Below are positions 24,447 to 32,921 of a stretch of 64,000 bases of DNA, in pieces. The stretch lies in assembly GCF_000185725.2 (NCBI RefSeq), contig NZ_KI391954.1, positions 682,001 to 746,000 of the forward strand. Reading direction: 5' to 3'. The number at the start of each line of letters is the position of its first letter. Position 1 is the stretch's first letter. The notes under the pieces are model-generated. The model was not told where the DNA came from, did no database searches, and was given only the letters and a program-made list of their open reading frames with translations. The stretch is from Segniliparus rugosus ATCC BAA-974 (GTDB lineage: Bacteria; Actinomycetota; Actinomycetes; Mycobacteriales; Mycobacteriaceae). The position numbers and the translations under genes were made by a program.

Positions 24447-25146
24447 GCCGCCCGAGCGCTTCGAACGTCGCGTGGCCGAGCCGCGCGGGGTCTTCGCCGA
24501 CTGCGGCGAAGGGGAGGGCGACGAGCTCGGCGTGGGGCAGGAGCGCCGCCCACTGGCGCGCGACCGCCACGGGGTGGAACGGATCCTCGCTCATCGCGCC
24601 AAGCGCGACCGGCAGCCGAAGCGATCGCAAGTCATCCTCGGTCGGCAGCGCGGTCCGGCCGATCTCTTCGAACGCTTCGGGCAGTTTCGGCCACTGCGCG
24701 GTCCACGAGCGCGCCAGCCGCTCGGCGACCCAGCCGGGGCCCCCGGCCCGCATCGCGTCGAGCAAAGGGGCCAAGCCTTGCTCGCGCAACAGCGCCGCGG
24801 TCTCTCTCGCGTTCTGCGCGGCAGGGGCCCCGGCAGGGTCGCCGAGCCACGCGGGCCAGCAGGCAAGCACCCCGAGGCACTGGTCCTGGTGCGCGCTCGC
24901 CCAGTGCGCCCCGACATGCGCCCCGAAGGAGAGCCCGCAGACGAGCACGCGGTCCGCGCCCCTGCTGGCCTGGTCCAACGCTGCGAGATAGCTTTCGCGC
25001 ACCGCTCCGGGATCGGGGTCGACGGCGATGAGCGCGATCCCTTCTGCTTCGGCGGCGGGGCCGAAGATCTCGCGCATGAGCTCGGCGTCTGCCCCCGCGC
25101 CGGGAAGGCCGACCGCCACCGTGCTCTGTGGGTGCGACAAGGACAT
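24421..25146 (-). CDS. Alpha/beta hydrolase
   Basis: A 241-residue alpha/beta hydrolase without a signal peptide. The nucleophile elbow is CGLSFGAHV (Ser about 74), and a late histidine lies in DPARLGHATFEAL. It starts MSLSHPQSTVAVGLPGAGADAELM. The position between the DUF3710 and OB-fold genes matches M. tuberculosis Rv2695. Substrate is unknown. The 3' end overlaps DUF3710 on the other strand, so transcription there is convergent without a terminator. Confidence 0.82.
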   Translation of the reverse strand: MSLSHPQSTVAVGLPGAGADAELMREIFGPAAEAEGIALIAVDPDPGAVRESYLAALDQASRGADRVLVCGLSFGAHVGAHWASAHQDQCLGVLACWPAWLGDPAGAPAAQNARETAALLREQGLAPLLDAMRAGGPGWVAERLARSWTAQWPKLPEAFEEIGRTALPTEDDLRSLRLPVALGAMSEDPFHPVAVARQWAALLPHAELVALPFAAVGEDPARLGHATFEALGRLRAKTATG

Positions 25147-25202
25147 GCTGGCTATTGTCTAAGGCGCGGGAGGGGCGAGTGGCGTCGGGTGGAAAAGAGG
25201 TC

Positions 25203-25208
25203 TACTGT
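25203..25208 (+). promoter_or_regulatory. -10 hexamer of putative leaderless OB-fold gene promoter
   Basis: TACTGT, 6 nt, GTG 25215. Confidence 0.4.
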
Positions 25209-25214
25209 GGCACT

Positions 25215-25592
25215 GTGCCAAGTGCAACTCAGTACTTCAAACAACTGGCCAAGAAGCTCACCGCCGACCCGAGCGAACTCGACGACGAGGAGATCAGGGC
25301 GGAGGCGCGGGCGCTCGGAGCCGACCGCGCGGGCGAGTGCTCGGCAGGCGAGATCGTGAACCTCGTCGGGGAGTTGCGCAGCGTCTCGACCTGCCCGAAG
25401 AGCTTGAACGTCGGCGTGCACGCGGAATTCTTCGACGGCACGGACACTGTCTCTCTCGTGTGGATCGGGCGCACCCGTATCCCCGGCCTCGAGGTGGGCC
25501 GCTCGATCTCGGTTAGGGGCCGCCTCGGCTGCAAGGACAACGGCCGGAAGGTCATGTACAACCCGTATTACGAGCTGCTGGAAGAGGCCTGA
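25215..25592 (+). CDS. OB-fold nucleic-acid-binding-like protein (Rv2694c type)
   Basis: A 125-residue protein with an N-terminal helical part (TQYFKQLAKKLTADPSELDDE) and a C-terminal OB-fold whose strands include GELRSVSTCPK, HAEFFDGTDTVSLVWIGRTRIPGLEVG and RGRLGCKDNGRKVMYNPYYE. The latter resembles the OB domain of RecG and tRNA synthetases. GTG 25215 is chosen from promoter spacing and from the short N-terminus of the M. tuberculosis protein. It is conserved next to the Trk genes, but nothing shows a role in potassium transport. Confidence 0.82.
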   Translation: MPSATQYFKQLAKKLTADPSELDDEEIRAEARALGADRAGECSAGEIVNLVGELRSVSTCPKSLNVGVHAEFFDGTDTVSLVWIGRTRIPGLEVGRSISVRGRLGCKDNGRKVMYNPYYELLEEA

Positions 25593-25703
25593 CCTTCCAA
25601 GCGCGCAAGCATGGAGGGCTCGTCGTATTCCACAGACGCGCGGGCTGAGCCGACGTTTCGCCGCAATCGCCAGCGCGCTGGCCGCCCTGGAGCCTCCCGG
25701 AGC

Positions 25704-26360
25704 TTACGACTCCAAGATCTCGCGCAGCTCGCTCTCGACCTCGGGCAGCGCGATGAACACGAGTTCGTCGCCGCCTTCGAGGGGGTCTTCCGCCAACGGG
25801 ACGATCACGCGGTCTCCGCGCAAGATAGCCACGAGCGCGGTGTCCCTGGGGAGGGTGAGCTGACGGACGGCCCGCCCCGCCCACGGCGTGCTCTGCGGCA
25901 GCGTGAGCTCCACCAGGTTCGCCTTGCCCTGCCGGAAGGTCATGAGCCGGACCAGGTCGCCGACGGACACGGCCTCGTCCACGAGCGCGGCGAGCATCCT
26001 CGGCGTTGACACGGCCACGTCCACGCCCCACGAGTCGTTGAACAGCCACTCGTTGCGGGGGTCGTTCACCCGCGCGACGACGCGGGGCACGGCGAACTCG
26101 GTCTTGGCGAGTAGGCTGACCACGAGATTGGCCTTGTCGTCCCCGGTCGCGGCGACCACGACGGAGTAGTTCTCCAGCCCTGCGGCCTCAAGGTGCTTGA
26201 GCTCGCACGCGTCCGCCTGCATCCAGCTCGCCTGGGGGACGGACTCCTGGTCGATGTGGCTCGGGTCGCGCTCGATGAGCAGCACTTCGAGCTCGTGCTG
26301 GATCAACTCCCGCGCGATGGAGCGGCCGACCGCCCCCGCGCCTGCTATCGCGACCCTCAC
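25704..26360 (-). CDS. ceoC: TrkA-type potassium transport regulator, second of pair (CeoC-like)
   Basis: A 218-residue cytoplasmic regulator with an N-terminal RCK/TrkA-N domain (MRVAIAGAGAVGRSIARELI, GxGxxG dinucleotide site) and a TrkA-C domain (NLVELTLPQSTPWAGRAVRQL onward). It would bind NAD(H) and gate a K+ channel or Trk transporter. The GTG start overlaps the upstream stop by four bases (GTGA), so the pair is co-translated. No Trk membrane subunit is in the window. Confidence 0.9.
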   Translation of the reverse strand: MRVAIAGAGAVGRSIARELIQHELEVLLIERDPSHIDQESVPQASWMQADACELKHLEAAGLENYSVVVAATGDDKANLVVSLLAKTEFAVPRVVARVNDPRNEWLFNDSWGVDVAVSTPRMLAALVDEAVSVGDLVRLMTFRQGKANLVELTLPQSTPWAGRAVRQLTLPRDTALVAILRGDRVIVPLAEDPLEGGDELVFIALPEVESELREILES

Positions 26361-27025
26361 TGGTCCTCCTCTTTCGGCTCGGCCACCGCGATGGAGAAGG
26401 CTTTCGGCAGGTCGCCGACCTTCACCGCGACATAAACGATGTCCTCGGCCTGCAGAATGGTCTTCCCGGTCGGGAGGATGGGCTCGCCGAACCGATGCAA
26501 GAACACCGCCCGCGCCCCGGTGGCCTCCTCGAAGCGTTTCACCGCTTTTCCTGCCCACTGCTCGTGCCGGGGCAGGGCGGTGACCTCGATCCCGCCGGAG
26601 GGGTCGCGCCAGGTGGCGATCTCGCTGGTCTCGGTGAGGGCGAACAGGAAGCGCTCGGTCGCCCACGGCACCGTGGTCACGGTCGGAATCCCGAGCCGCT
26701 CGTAGACCTGGGCCCGTTTGTGGTCGTAGATCCTCGCCACCACCTTCGGGACGCCGAAGATCTCCTTGCAGACCCTGGCGGAGATGATGTTCGAGTTGTC
26801 GCCCGAGGAGACCGCCGCGAACGCGTCCGCCTTCTTCACGCCCGAACGCAGCAACACGTCCCGGTCGAAGCCCTGCCCGAGGACGCATTGCCCTGGGAAG
26901 TCGGAGCCGAGGCGGTGGAAGGCGGTTCCGTCGCGGTCGATGACGGCGACCTCGTGGCCGAGCCTGACGAGGGCGAGGGAGAGGGCGGCTCCGACTCGGC
27001 CGCAGCCCATGACTACTACACGCAC
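26357..27025 (-). CDS. ceoB: TrkA-type potassium transport regulator, first of pair (CeoB-like)
   Basis: A 222-residue protein starting MRVVVMGCGRVGAALSLALVRLGHEVAVID, a TrkA-N nucleotide-binding domain with acidic ribose contact, and a TrkA-C domain beginning about 140. It heads the two-gene operon. GTG 27025 has TAGCCT 6 nt upstream, so it should be leaderless. The pair corresponds to M. tuberculosis Rv2691/Rv2692 and is divergent from the APC permease as there. Confidence 0.9.
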   Translation of the reverse strand: MRVVVMGCGRVGAALSLALVRLGHEVAVIDRDGTAFHRLGSDFPGQCVLGQGFDRDVLLRSGVKKADAFAAVSSGDNSNIISARVCKEIFGVPKVVARIYDHKRAQVYERLGIPTVTTVPWATERFLFALTETSEIATWRDPSGGIEVTALPRHEQWAGKAVKRFEEATGARAVFLHRFGEPILPTGKTILQAEDIVYVAVKVGDLPKAFSIAVAEPKEEDQ

Positions 27026-27031
27026 GCCCAG

Positions 27032-27037
27032 AGGCTA
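27032..27037 (-). promoter_or_regulatory. -10 hexamer of putative leaderless ceoB promoter
   Basis: Minus strand TAGCCT, 6 nt, GTG 27025. Confidence 0.4.
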
Positions 27038-27108
27038 CCTTACTATTCCTAAGGGCAACGGGCTGCGCCAGAAGCCCTTCCCACAGAGAGAGCCTGAGGA
27101 GGCCCGGT

Positions 27109-29124
27109 TTGGCGGTGACGTCGACGCTCTCAGGAGCAGTCAAGCGATTGGTCCTGGGGCGTCCTTTCCGCAGCGACAAGCTCAGCCACACGCTGTTGCC
27201 CAAGCGCATCGCGCTCGCCGTGTTCGCCTCCGACGCCATGTCCTCGGTCGCGTACGCCCCGCAGGAGGTGTTCCTCGTCCTGTCGACGGCGGGGCTCGGC
27301 GTGTACGCGCACGCGCCGTGGATCGGGCTCGCGGTGGCGTTCGTCCTCGCCGTCGTGGTGGCCAGCTACCGGCAGAACGTGCACGCCTACCCGTCCGGCG
27401 GCGGGGACTTCGAAGTGGTCACCACGAATTTGGGCGACACCCCCGGTCTGGTCGTCGCCAGCGCGCTCATGGTCGACTACGTGCTCACCGTTGCGGTCTC
27501 CATCTCCTCCGCCGTGGAGAACATAGGCTCTGCGGCTCCGTTCATCGACCAGCACAAGGTCTTGACTTCGGTGGTGCTCATCGTGCTGCTCACCGCGATG
27601 AACCTGCGCGGGGTGCGCGAGTCGGGGACGGCCTTCGCGATCCCGACCTACGCGTTCATCGGCGCGATCGGCGTCATGCTCGCCTGGGGGTTCGCGCAGT
27701 TGGCGACCGGCCGCCAGGTGCGGGCCGAGTCCGCCGGCTTCGACTTGGTCGCGCAGCATTCCCAGCTGACGCAGGCGGCGTTCGTGTTCCTCCTCGCCAG
27801 GGCGTTCTCCTCGGGCTGCGCGGCGTTGACGGGGGTCGAGGCGATCAGCAACGGCGTTCCCGCTTTCCGCAAGCCGAAGTCGAAGAACGCGGCGACCACG
27901 CTGCTCATGCTCGGTTCGATCGCCGTGGTGCTCTTTCTCGGCATCTTGGTCCTGTCGATCAAAATCGGCGTGCACTACGCGGAGTCCTCGGAGCAGCTCG
28001 CCGGGGCCCCCGCCGACTATCAGCAGAAGACGGTGATCGCGCAGCTGGCGCAGGCGGTGTTCGCGGGCTTCCCCGCAGGGTTCTATTTCGTCGCGGTGGT
28101 GACCGCGCTCATCTTGGCCTTGGCCGCGAACACGGCGTTCAACGGCTTCCCCGTGCTGGGCTCGGTGCTCGCCCAGCACAGCTATTTGCCGAGGCAGTTC
28201 CACACGCGGGGCGACCGGCTCGCGTTCTCCAACGGCATCGGGTTCCTCGCCGTCGCGGCCATCGCGTTCGTGGTCAGCTTCCACGCGCAGGTGACCTCGC
28301 TCATCCAGCTCTACATCGTCGGCGTCTTCGTCTCCTTCACCTTCAGCCAGACCGGCATGATCCGGCATTGGACGAGGCTATTGAAGGCGGAGGCCGACCC
28401 CGCCGCGCGGCGGAAGATGACGCGCTCACGGGTCATCAACGCCATCGGCCTTGCGATGACCGGGTTCGTGCTCGTCGTGGTGCTGGTCACGAAGTTCTTC
28501 GCCGGGGCGTGGATCGCGATCCTCGCGATGTCGGTCATCTTCGTGGTGATGCGGCTGATCCGCAAGCACTACGACTCGGTGAGCGTCGAGCTCGCCTCGC
28601 AGGAGCTGAGCAAGGTGCTGCCGAGCCGCAGCCATTCGCTGGTGCTGGTCTCGAAGGTGCACCTGCCGACGATGCGGGCGCTCGCCTACGCGAAGGCCAC
28701 CCGGCCGGACACCCTCGAGGCGATCACCGTCAACGTGGACGACAAGGACACCCACCAGCTCATGGAGGCGTGGGAGGAGAGCGGCATCGAAGTGCCGCTG
28801 AAAGTGATCGCCTCCCCGTACCGGGAGGTGACCCGGCCGGTGTTGGACTACGTGCGCAGGCTGCGCCGGGACGCGCCGAGGGACGTGGTGATCGTCTTCA
28901 TCCCCGAGTACGTGGTGGGCCATTGGTGGGAGCAGTTCCTGCACAACCAGAGCGCGTTGCGCCTGAAGGGGGCCCTGCTTTTCGAGCCCGGCGTCATGGT
29001 GACTTCGGTGCCGTGGCAGTTGCATTCTTCTGAGCGGCGCAAACGGGACGACACGTTGGGGCTGGCCCCAGGATCGCTGCGCCGAGGTTTGACGAGCGGT
29101 CCCGGCGGGCGCCCTGTGGCGTAG
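27109..29124 (+). CDS. APC superfamily permease (Rv2690c type)
   Basis: A 671-residue membrane protein with about twelve helices in the first 480 residues (for example LSHTLLPKRIALAVFASDA, SVAYAPQEVFLVLSTAGLGV) and a C-terminal cytosolic domain of about 180 residues resembling the universal-stress/KUP-like tails (LVLVSKVHLPTMRALAYAKA, VVIVFIPEYVVGHWWEQFLH). It matches M. tuberculosis Rv2690c. Proximity to TrkA regulators suggests potassium or amino acid transport, but the substrate is not readable. Start is TTG 27109, 6 nt after GAGGAGG; GTG 27115 is an alternative. Confidence 0.88.
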   Translation: MAVTSTLSGAVKRLVLGRPFRSDKLSHTLLPKRIALAVFASDAMSSVAYAPQEVFLVLSTAGLGVYAHAPWIGLAVAFVLAVVVASYRQNVHAYPSGGGDFEVVTTNLGDTPGLVVASALMVDYVLTVAVSISSAVENIGSAAPFIDQHKVLTSVVLIVLLTAMNLRGVRESGTAFAIPTYAFIGAIGVMLAWGFAQLATGRQVRAESAGFDLVAQHSQLTQAAFVFLLARAFSSGCAALTGVEAISNGVPAFRKPKSKNAATTLLMLGSIAVVLFLGILVLSIKIGVHYAESSEQLAGAPADYQQKTVIAQLAQAVFAGFPAGFYFVAVVTALILALAANTAFNGFPVLGSVLAQHSYLPRQFHTRGDRLAFSNGIGFLAVAAIAFVVSFHAQVTSLIQLYIVGVFVSFTFSQTGMIRHWTRLLKAEADPAARRKMTRSRVINAIGLAMTGFVLVVVLVTKFFAGAWIAILAMSVIFVVMRLIRKHYDSVSVELASQELSKVLPSRSHSLVLVSKVHLPTMRALAYAKATRPDTLEAITVNVDDKDTHQLMEAWEESGIEVPLKVIASPYREVTRPVLDYVRRLRRDAPRDVVIVFIPEYVVGHWWEQFLHNQSALRLKGALLFEPGVMVTSVPWQLHSSERRKRDDTLGLAPGSLRRGLTSGPGGRPVA

Positions 29125-29127
29125 ACT
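29122..29127 (+). promoter_or_regulatory. -10 hexamer of putative leaderless dxs promoter
   Basis: TAGACT, 6 nt (GAGCGC), ATG 29134. It spans the stop codon of the APC permease gene. The same GAGCGC spacer occurs at gpsA. Confidence 0.45.
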
Positions 29128-29133
29128 GAGCGC

Positions 29134-31031
29134 ATGTTGAGCTCGATAACGTCTCCGGGCGATCTGCGCGCGCTCTCCCCGAGCCAGGTGGCGCGATTGG
29201 TCGGCGAGATCCGAGAATTCCTCATCGAGAAGGTCTGCGCGAGCGGGGGGCACCTCGGGCCGAACCTCGGCGTGGTGGAGCTGACCGTCGCGCTGCACCG
29301 GGTGTTCGAGTCGCCGAACGACGCCATCGTTTTCGACACCGGGCACCAGAGCTACGTGCACAAGCTGTTGACCGGGCGGGCCGAGGGCTTCGACCGGCTC
29401 CGCAAACGCGGAGGACTGTCCGGATATCCGGAGCGGGCCGAGAGCGAGCACGACTGGACCGAGTCCTCGCACGCCTCCGCCGCGCTGTCCTACGCGGACG
29501 GCCTCGCGAAGGCATTCGAGCTGGGCGGCGGCGGCCGGTCGGTGGTCGCGGTGGTGGGCGACGGGGCGTTGACCGGCGGCATGTGCTGGGAGGCGCTCAA
29601 CAACATCGCCGCGTCGGGACGGCCGGTGGTGATCGTCGTGAACGACAACGGCCGGTCGTACTCGCCGACCATCGGCGGGCTCGCGGACCGGCTCACCGCC
29701 CTGCGGCTGCAGCCGGAGTACGAGCAGCTCTTGCGCGGGGGTCGCGAGGTCTTACGCCGGGTCCCGGTCGTCGGGGAGACGGCCTACCGGCTCATCCACG
29801 CGGTGAAGACCGGGGTGAAGGACGCGGTGAGCCCTCAGGCGCTCTTCTCCGACCTCGGGATCAAATACCTTGGGCCGATCGACGGGCACGACGAGCCCGC
29901 GCTGGAGGAGGCGTTGCGCCGGGCCAAGCATTTCGGCGGGCCGGTGATCGTGCACGCGCTGACCCAGAAGGGCAAGGGCTTCGCGCCCGCCGAGGCGGAC
30001 CAGGACGAGCAGATGCACGCCATCGGGGCGATCGATCCGGTGGTCGGCTGCGCGCTCGCTCCTGCGAAGCCGGGGTGGACGAGCGTGTTCTCGAAAGAGC
30101 TCGTGGCGCAGGGGGAGCGGCGCGAGGATCTGGTCGCGATCACCGCCGCGATGCCGGGGCCGACCGGGGTGAAAGCGTTCGGCGAGCGGTTCCCCGACCG
30201 GATGTTCGACGTCGGCATCGCCGAGCAGCACGCGCTGACCTCGGCGGCGGGCCTCGCGCTCGGCGGGCTGCGCCCGGTGGTCGCGGTGTACTCGACGTTC
30301 CTGAACCGGGCGTTCGACCAGCTGCTCATGGACGTGGCGCTGCTCAAGCTGCCGGTGACGTTGGTGCTCGACCGGGCCGGGGTCACCGGCGACGACGGGG
30401 CGAGCCACAACGGGATGTGGGATCTCTCGATCCTCTCTGTCGTGCCGGGGCTGCGCGTCGCCGCCCCCGCGACGGGGAGCGGCTGCGCGAGGAGCTCGGC
30501 GAAGCGCTCGACGTGGCGGACGGCCCGACCGCGCTGCGGTTCCCGAAGGGGCAGGTGCCGTCGGACATCCCGGCGGCGCGCAGGCTCCCGGACGGCGTCG
30601 ACGTGCTGGAGGAGGACAAGACGGGGCGCGCGGACGTGCTGCTCGTCTCGGTCGGCGCGTTCGCGCCGCTCGCGCTCCAGGTCGCCAAAGCGCTGCGGGA
30701 ACTGGGCTTCGGCGTGACCGCGGTGGACCCGCGCTGGGTGCTGCCGTTGCCGGAGTCGGTGCTCGAACTCGCCGCCGAGCACGCGCTGGTCGTGACGTTG
30801 GAGGACAGCGGGGAGCGCGGCGGGGTCGGCTCGACCCTCTCCCAGACGCTGCGCGGCCGCGACGTGGACGTCCCGTGCCGGGACATCGCGCTGCCGCAGC
30901 GGTTCTACAGCCACGGCACGCGGGCGCAGGTGCTCGAAGAGGCAGGCATCACGGCGGAAGAGCTCATCGGCAAGATCAGCGGCTGGGCCGAGAAGCACAC
31001 CGGCAAGCGAGCGAGCACGATGGCCTCCTAG
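29134..31031 (+). pseudogene. dxs: 1-deoxy-D-xylulose-5-phosphate synthase, broken by a -1 frameshift
   Basis: Dxs condenses pyruvate and glyceraldehyde-3-phosphate at the entry of the MEP isoprenoid pathway. Thiamine-diphosphate motifs are intact in the first frame: [27 protein letters not shown], and the catalytic-Glu region [20 protein letters not shown]. At about 30464-30468 a run of five C should hold six: the protein reads GLRVAAP and continues correctly ([14 protein letters not shown] to the TAG at 31029) only in the -1 frame. About 445 residues precede and 187 follow the break. Without correction the product would end in an arginine-rich tail at 30717. An otherwise perfect sequence suggests a sequencing undercall, recent mutation or slippage. 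Confidence 0.85.
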
Positions 31032-31037
31032 CCCGGC

Positions 31038-31358
31038 CTAGTAATGCTTGGGCGCGGGCGGGGCAGGCGTAGTGGGCTGAGGCTCCGGCCCTTTGCCCGG
31101 GGGCAGGGCTCCGTCCCTGTAGACCGTGTACCCGTGGTCGAGCGGCGAGCACGCGACCACCCGGCCGCTCGCCTCGACCAGACATGTCTTATCCGTGTAC
31201 AACCCGTCTTCGGTCTTCACGAACATCATGGTCGGGGCGGCGGGCGGGGTTGTCGAAGCCCACGGCCGCCACGCCATCAGGCCGAGAGCCGTAACGCCCG
31301 CTGTCAGCAGGATCGCGGCGAACCGGATCGCGGCAGCCAGCGGCTTCGTGTCAGTCAT
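31038..31358 (-). CDS. Small single-pass membrane protein with proline-rich tail
   Basis: A 106-residue protein: cytoplasmic N-terminus, one membrane helix (about 10-30, IRFAAILLTAGVTALGLMAW), an exported domain with two cysteines (KTCLVEASGRVVACSP) that could form a disulfide, and a Pro-rich tail (PGKGPEPQPTTPAPPAPKHY). ATG 31358 has TACTCT 6 nt upstream. It is the last gene of the envelope cluster and ends 6 nt from the dxs stop. I do not recognise the family. Confidence 0.7.
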   Translation of the reverse strand: MTDTKPLAAAIRFAAILLTAGVTALGLMAWRPWASTTPPAAPTMMFVKTEDGLYTDKTCLVEASGRVVACSPLDHGYTVYRDGALPPGKGPEPQPTTPAPPAPKHY

Positions 31359-31364
31359 CGTCAC

Positions 31365-31370
31365 AGAGTA
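31365..31370 (-). promoter_or_regulatory. -10 hexamer of putative leaderless small membrane protein promoter
   Basis: Minus strand TACTCT, 6 nt, ATG 31358. Confidence 0.4.
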
Positions 31371-31443
31371 ACAGGTCGGACGCTGGAAAAAATCGCATTC
31401 CCGCGAGTATGCCGATGCGGCGGCCCAAGCTCGGCCGCGCGGC

Positions 31444-31979
31444 TCACTGTGCCCTGTACTTCGTCCCGTCCAGCGCCAGCACGTCGAGCACTTTGGTGTT
31501 CTCCTGGCTCTCCTGCGAGCAAGTGGCGCGCACGTTGTTCAGGTAGGCGTCCTGGAATTTCTCCAGCGGGCTGCCAGGGTTTGCTTTGGCGATGCGAGAG
31601 AGGGTGTCCCGCTGGCTGCCGACGCCGAGCGAGTTGAAGGTGGCGCAGGTGATGTCTGCCGGTTGGCTCGATCCCGCAGGCGTCTCCGAAGGGCTTTCCG
31701 CGCTGGATGTGCTTTCCGCCGACGATTTCGCGCTGCCGCTCGTGGAGGTGTCGCTGGAGTCGGAGTCGTCTTCGTCCTCCGCGCGGGGAGCCGTGCTGGG
31801 CGGGTTCGAAGTCGGGGCCGGGGCGGAGGAGGCCGCGGGGGAGCGCTGGGCGCGGGGGTGTGCGCCGGGGGCGGGGGGTTGTCGCCGCCGCAGCCCGTGG
31901 CCCCGGCGATCAGCGCGGCCGAGGCGAGCGCCGCCGCGAGTTTCCCCAGCCCGAGTGTTCCACGATCAAAGCGCACCAT
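31444..31979 (-). pseudogene. Putative lipoprotein, reading frame broken near 31837-31841
   Basis: From ATG 31979 the first frame encodes a lipoprotein signal with lipobox-like IAGATGC. After the signal, the frame changes: only the -1 frame gives sensible protein, an acidic Ser/Thr-rich linker (EDEDDSDSSDTSTSGS) and a folded domain (ITCATFNSLGVGSQ, LEKFQDAYLNNVRATCSQE, LDVLALDGTKYRAQ) ending at TGA 31446-31444. Restoring one base in the five-G run 31837-31841 (five C on the coding strand) joins the two. The intact protein would be about 178 residues with two cysteines in the mature domain. Family not recognised. It follows two serine hydrolases, 10 nt after the second. Confidence 0.65.
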
Positions 31980-31986
31980 GGGGCTC

Positions 31987-31992
31987 ACCCTA
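31987..31992 (-). promoter_or_regulatory. -10 hexamer of putative leaderless lipoprotein promoter
   Basis: Minus strand TAGGGT, 7 nt, ATG 31979. It overlaps the stop region of the serine hydrolase gene upstream. Confidence 0.35.
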
Positions 31993-32901
31993 CCCGATGT
32001 CGTCCGCTCGTCCCGCGAGGAGGATGCTCGCGACCTGGGTGTCTGTGGCCCAGCCCTCGGCCTGCCCGCCCGCGCCCGCGAGATTGTTCATGATGGCGAG
32101 CATGTAGCGCTCGTCGGGCCCGGCGAAGCCCACCGAGTTGGCGACCCATCCGGTCGGCTCCTCGCACCAGCCGTTCTTGTTCCCAGGGCTCATCGCTGCC
32201 CCGGCCCCCCACACGCCCCACTGCTGGTTCGAAGCCACCCCGCGCATCTCGCCGAGCAGGTAGGCCCGGTCGGCGGGGTCGGTCTGCTCGAGGACGTAGA
32301 GCATGAGCCGCCCGAGGTCGTCGGCGGTCGCTTTGTGGTTGCCCCAGTACATGCTCGACGCGGACGGGGAATGCTGGTTGATCTCGTCGATAAAGCCGTA
32401 CGACTGGAAGACCCGCAAGAGCGTCGTCCCGCCCGGCCCGTTGTACTTGTCCCACAGCGAGTTCGCGGCGTCGTTGTCCGAGAAGTTGAGCATCTGGTGC
32501 ATGAGGTCTTTGTCGGGGCCGGTGAGGGTGAGCTGTCCGGCGCGCTGGCGGACCAAAAGGTCGGTCGCGATGAGCAGTTTGATGGTCGACGCGGTATAGA
32601 TCAGCTCGCTCGCGTGCTGGCTGTGGTAGGTGGCTCCGGTCTTGCGGTCGCGCAGCACGTAGCTGACCACGCCGGGCCGGGTGGCGATGTAGGCGTTGGC
32701 CTTGGCCACGCGGCTTTGCAGGTCGCAGTCCAGGTCCGAGGCTCCCGCGCCGTCCGCCGAAGCGGCCGAGCAGCTCCCGCGCGCGCCAGCCTCCTCTCCC
32801 TCGTCCGGCTCCGCCCATGCGAGCGGGGCCGCGAGCAGCGCGGCGCAGCCTGCCGTCGCGCACGCGCGGAGCAACTGTCGCACGCTCTTTCTCCCTAGCA
32901 C
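31990..32901 (-). CDS. Exported serine hydrolase, class A beta-lactamase-like, paralogue A
   Basis: A 303-residue exported protein of the penicillin-binding/beta-lactamase superfamily. The signal peptide is about residues 1-30 (basic start, hydrophobic ACATAGCAALLAAPLAWA). Active-site motifs are Ser105-Thr-Ile-Lys108 (SxxK), SDN at 141-143 (NFSDNDAANSLW) and a KTG-like GNKNGW late in the sequence. A DLDCDLQSRV segment with a cysteine is shared with paralogue B. GTG 32901 follows AAGGAGC; GTG 32883 is possible. Likely roles are beta-lactam hydrolysis or peptidoglycan peptidase activity; sequence alone does not decide. Confidence 0.83.
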   Translation of the reverse strand: MLGRKSVRQLLRACATAGCAALLAAPLAWAEPDEGEEAGARGSCSAASADGAGASDLDCDLQSRVAKANAYIATRPGVVSYVLRDRKTGATYHSQHASELIYTASTIKLLIATDLLVRQRAGQLTLTGPDKDLMHQMLNFSDNDAANSLWDKYNGPGGTTLLRVFQSYGFIDEINQHSPSASSMYWGNHKATADDLGRLMLYVLEQTDPADRAYLLGEMRGVASNQQWGVWGAGAAMSPGNKNGWCEEPTGWVANSVGFAGPDERYMLAIMNNLAGAGGQAEGWATDTQVASILLAGRADDIG

Positions 32902-32921
32902 TCCCGTTCGCTCCTTCCCAT

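Noticed and set aside
25669-25682. 14-bp palindrome GCCAGCGCGCTGGC between the OB-fold and ceoC genes
   Set aside because: It may help terminate but is short and common in sequence of this GC content, so it was not listed as a feature.
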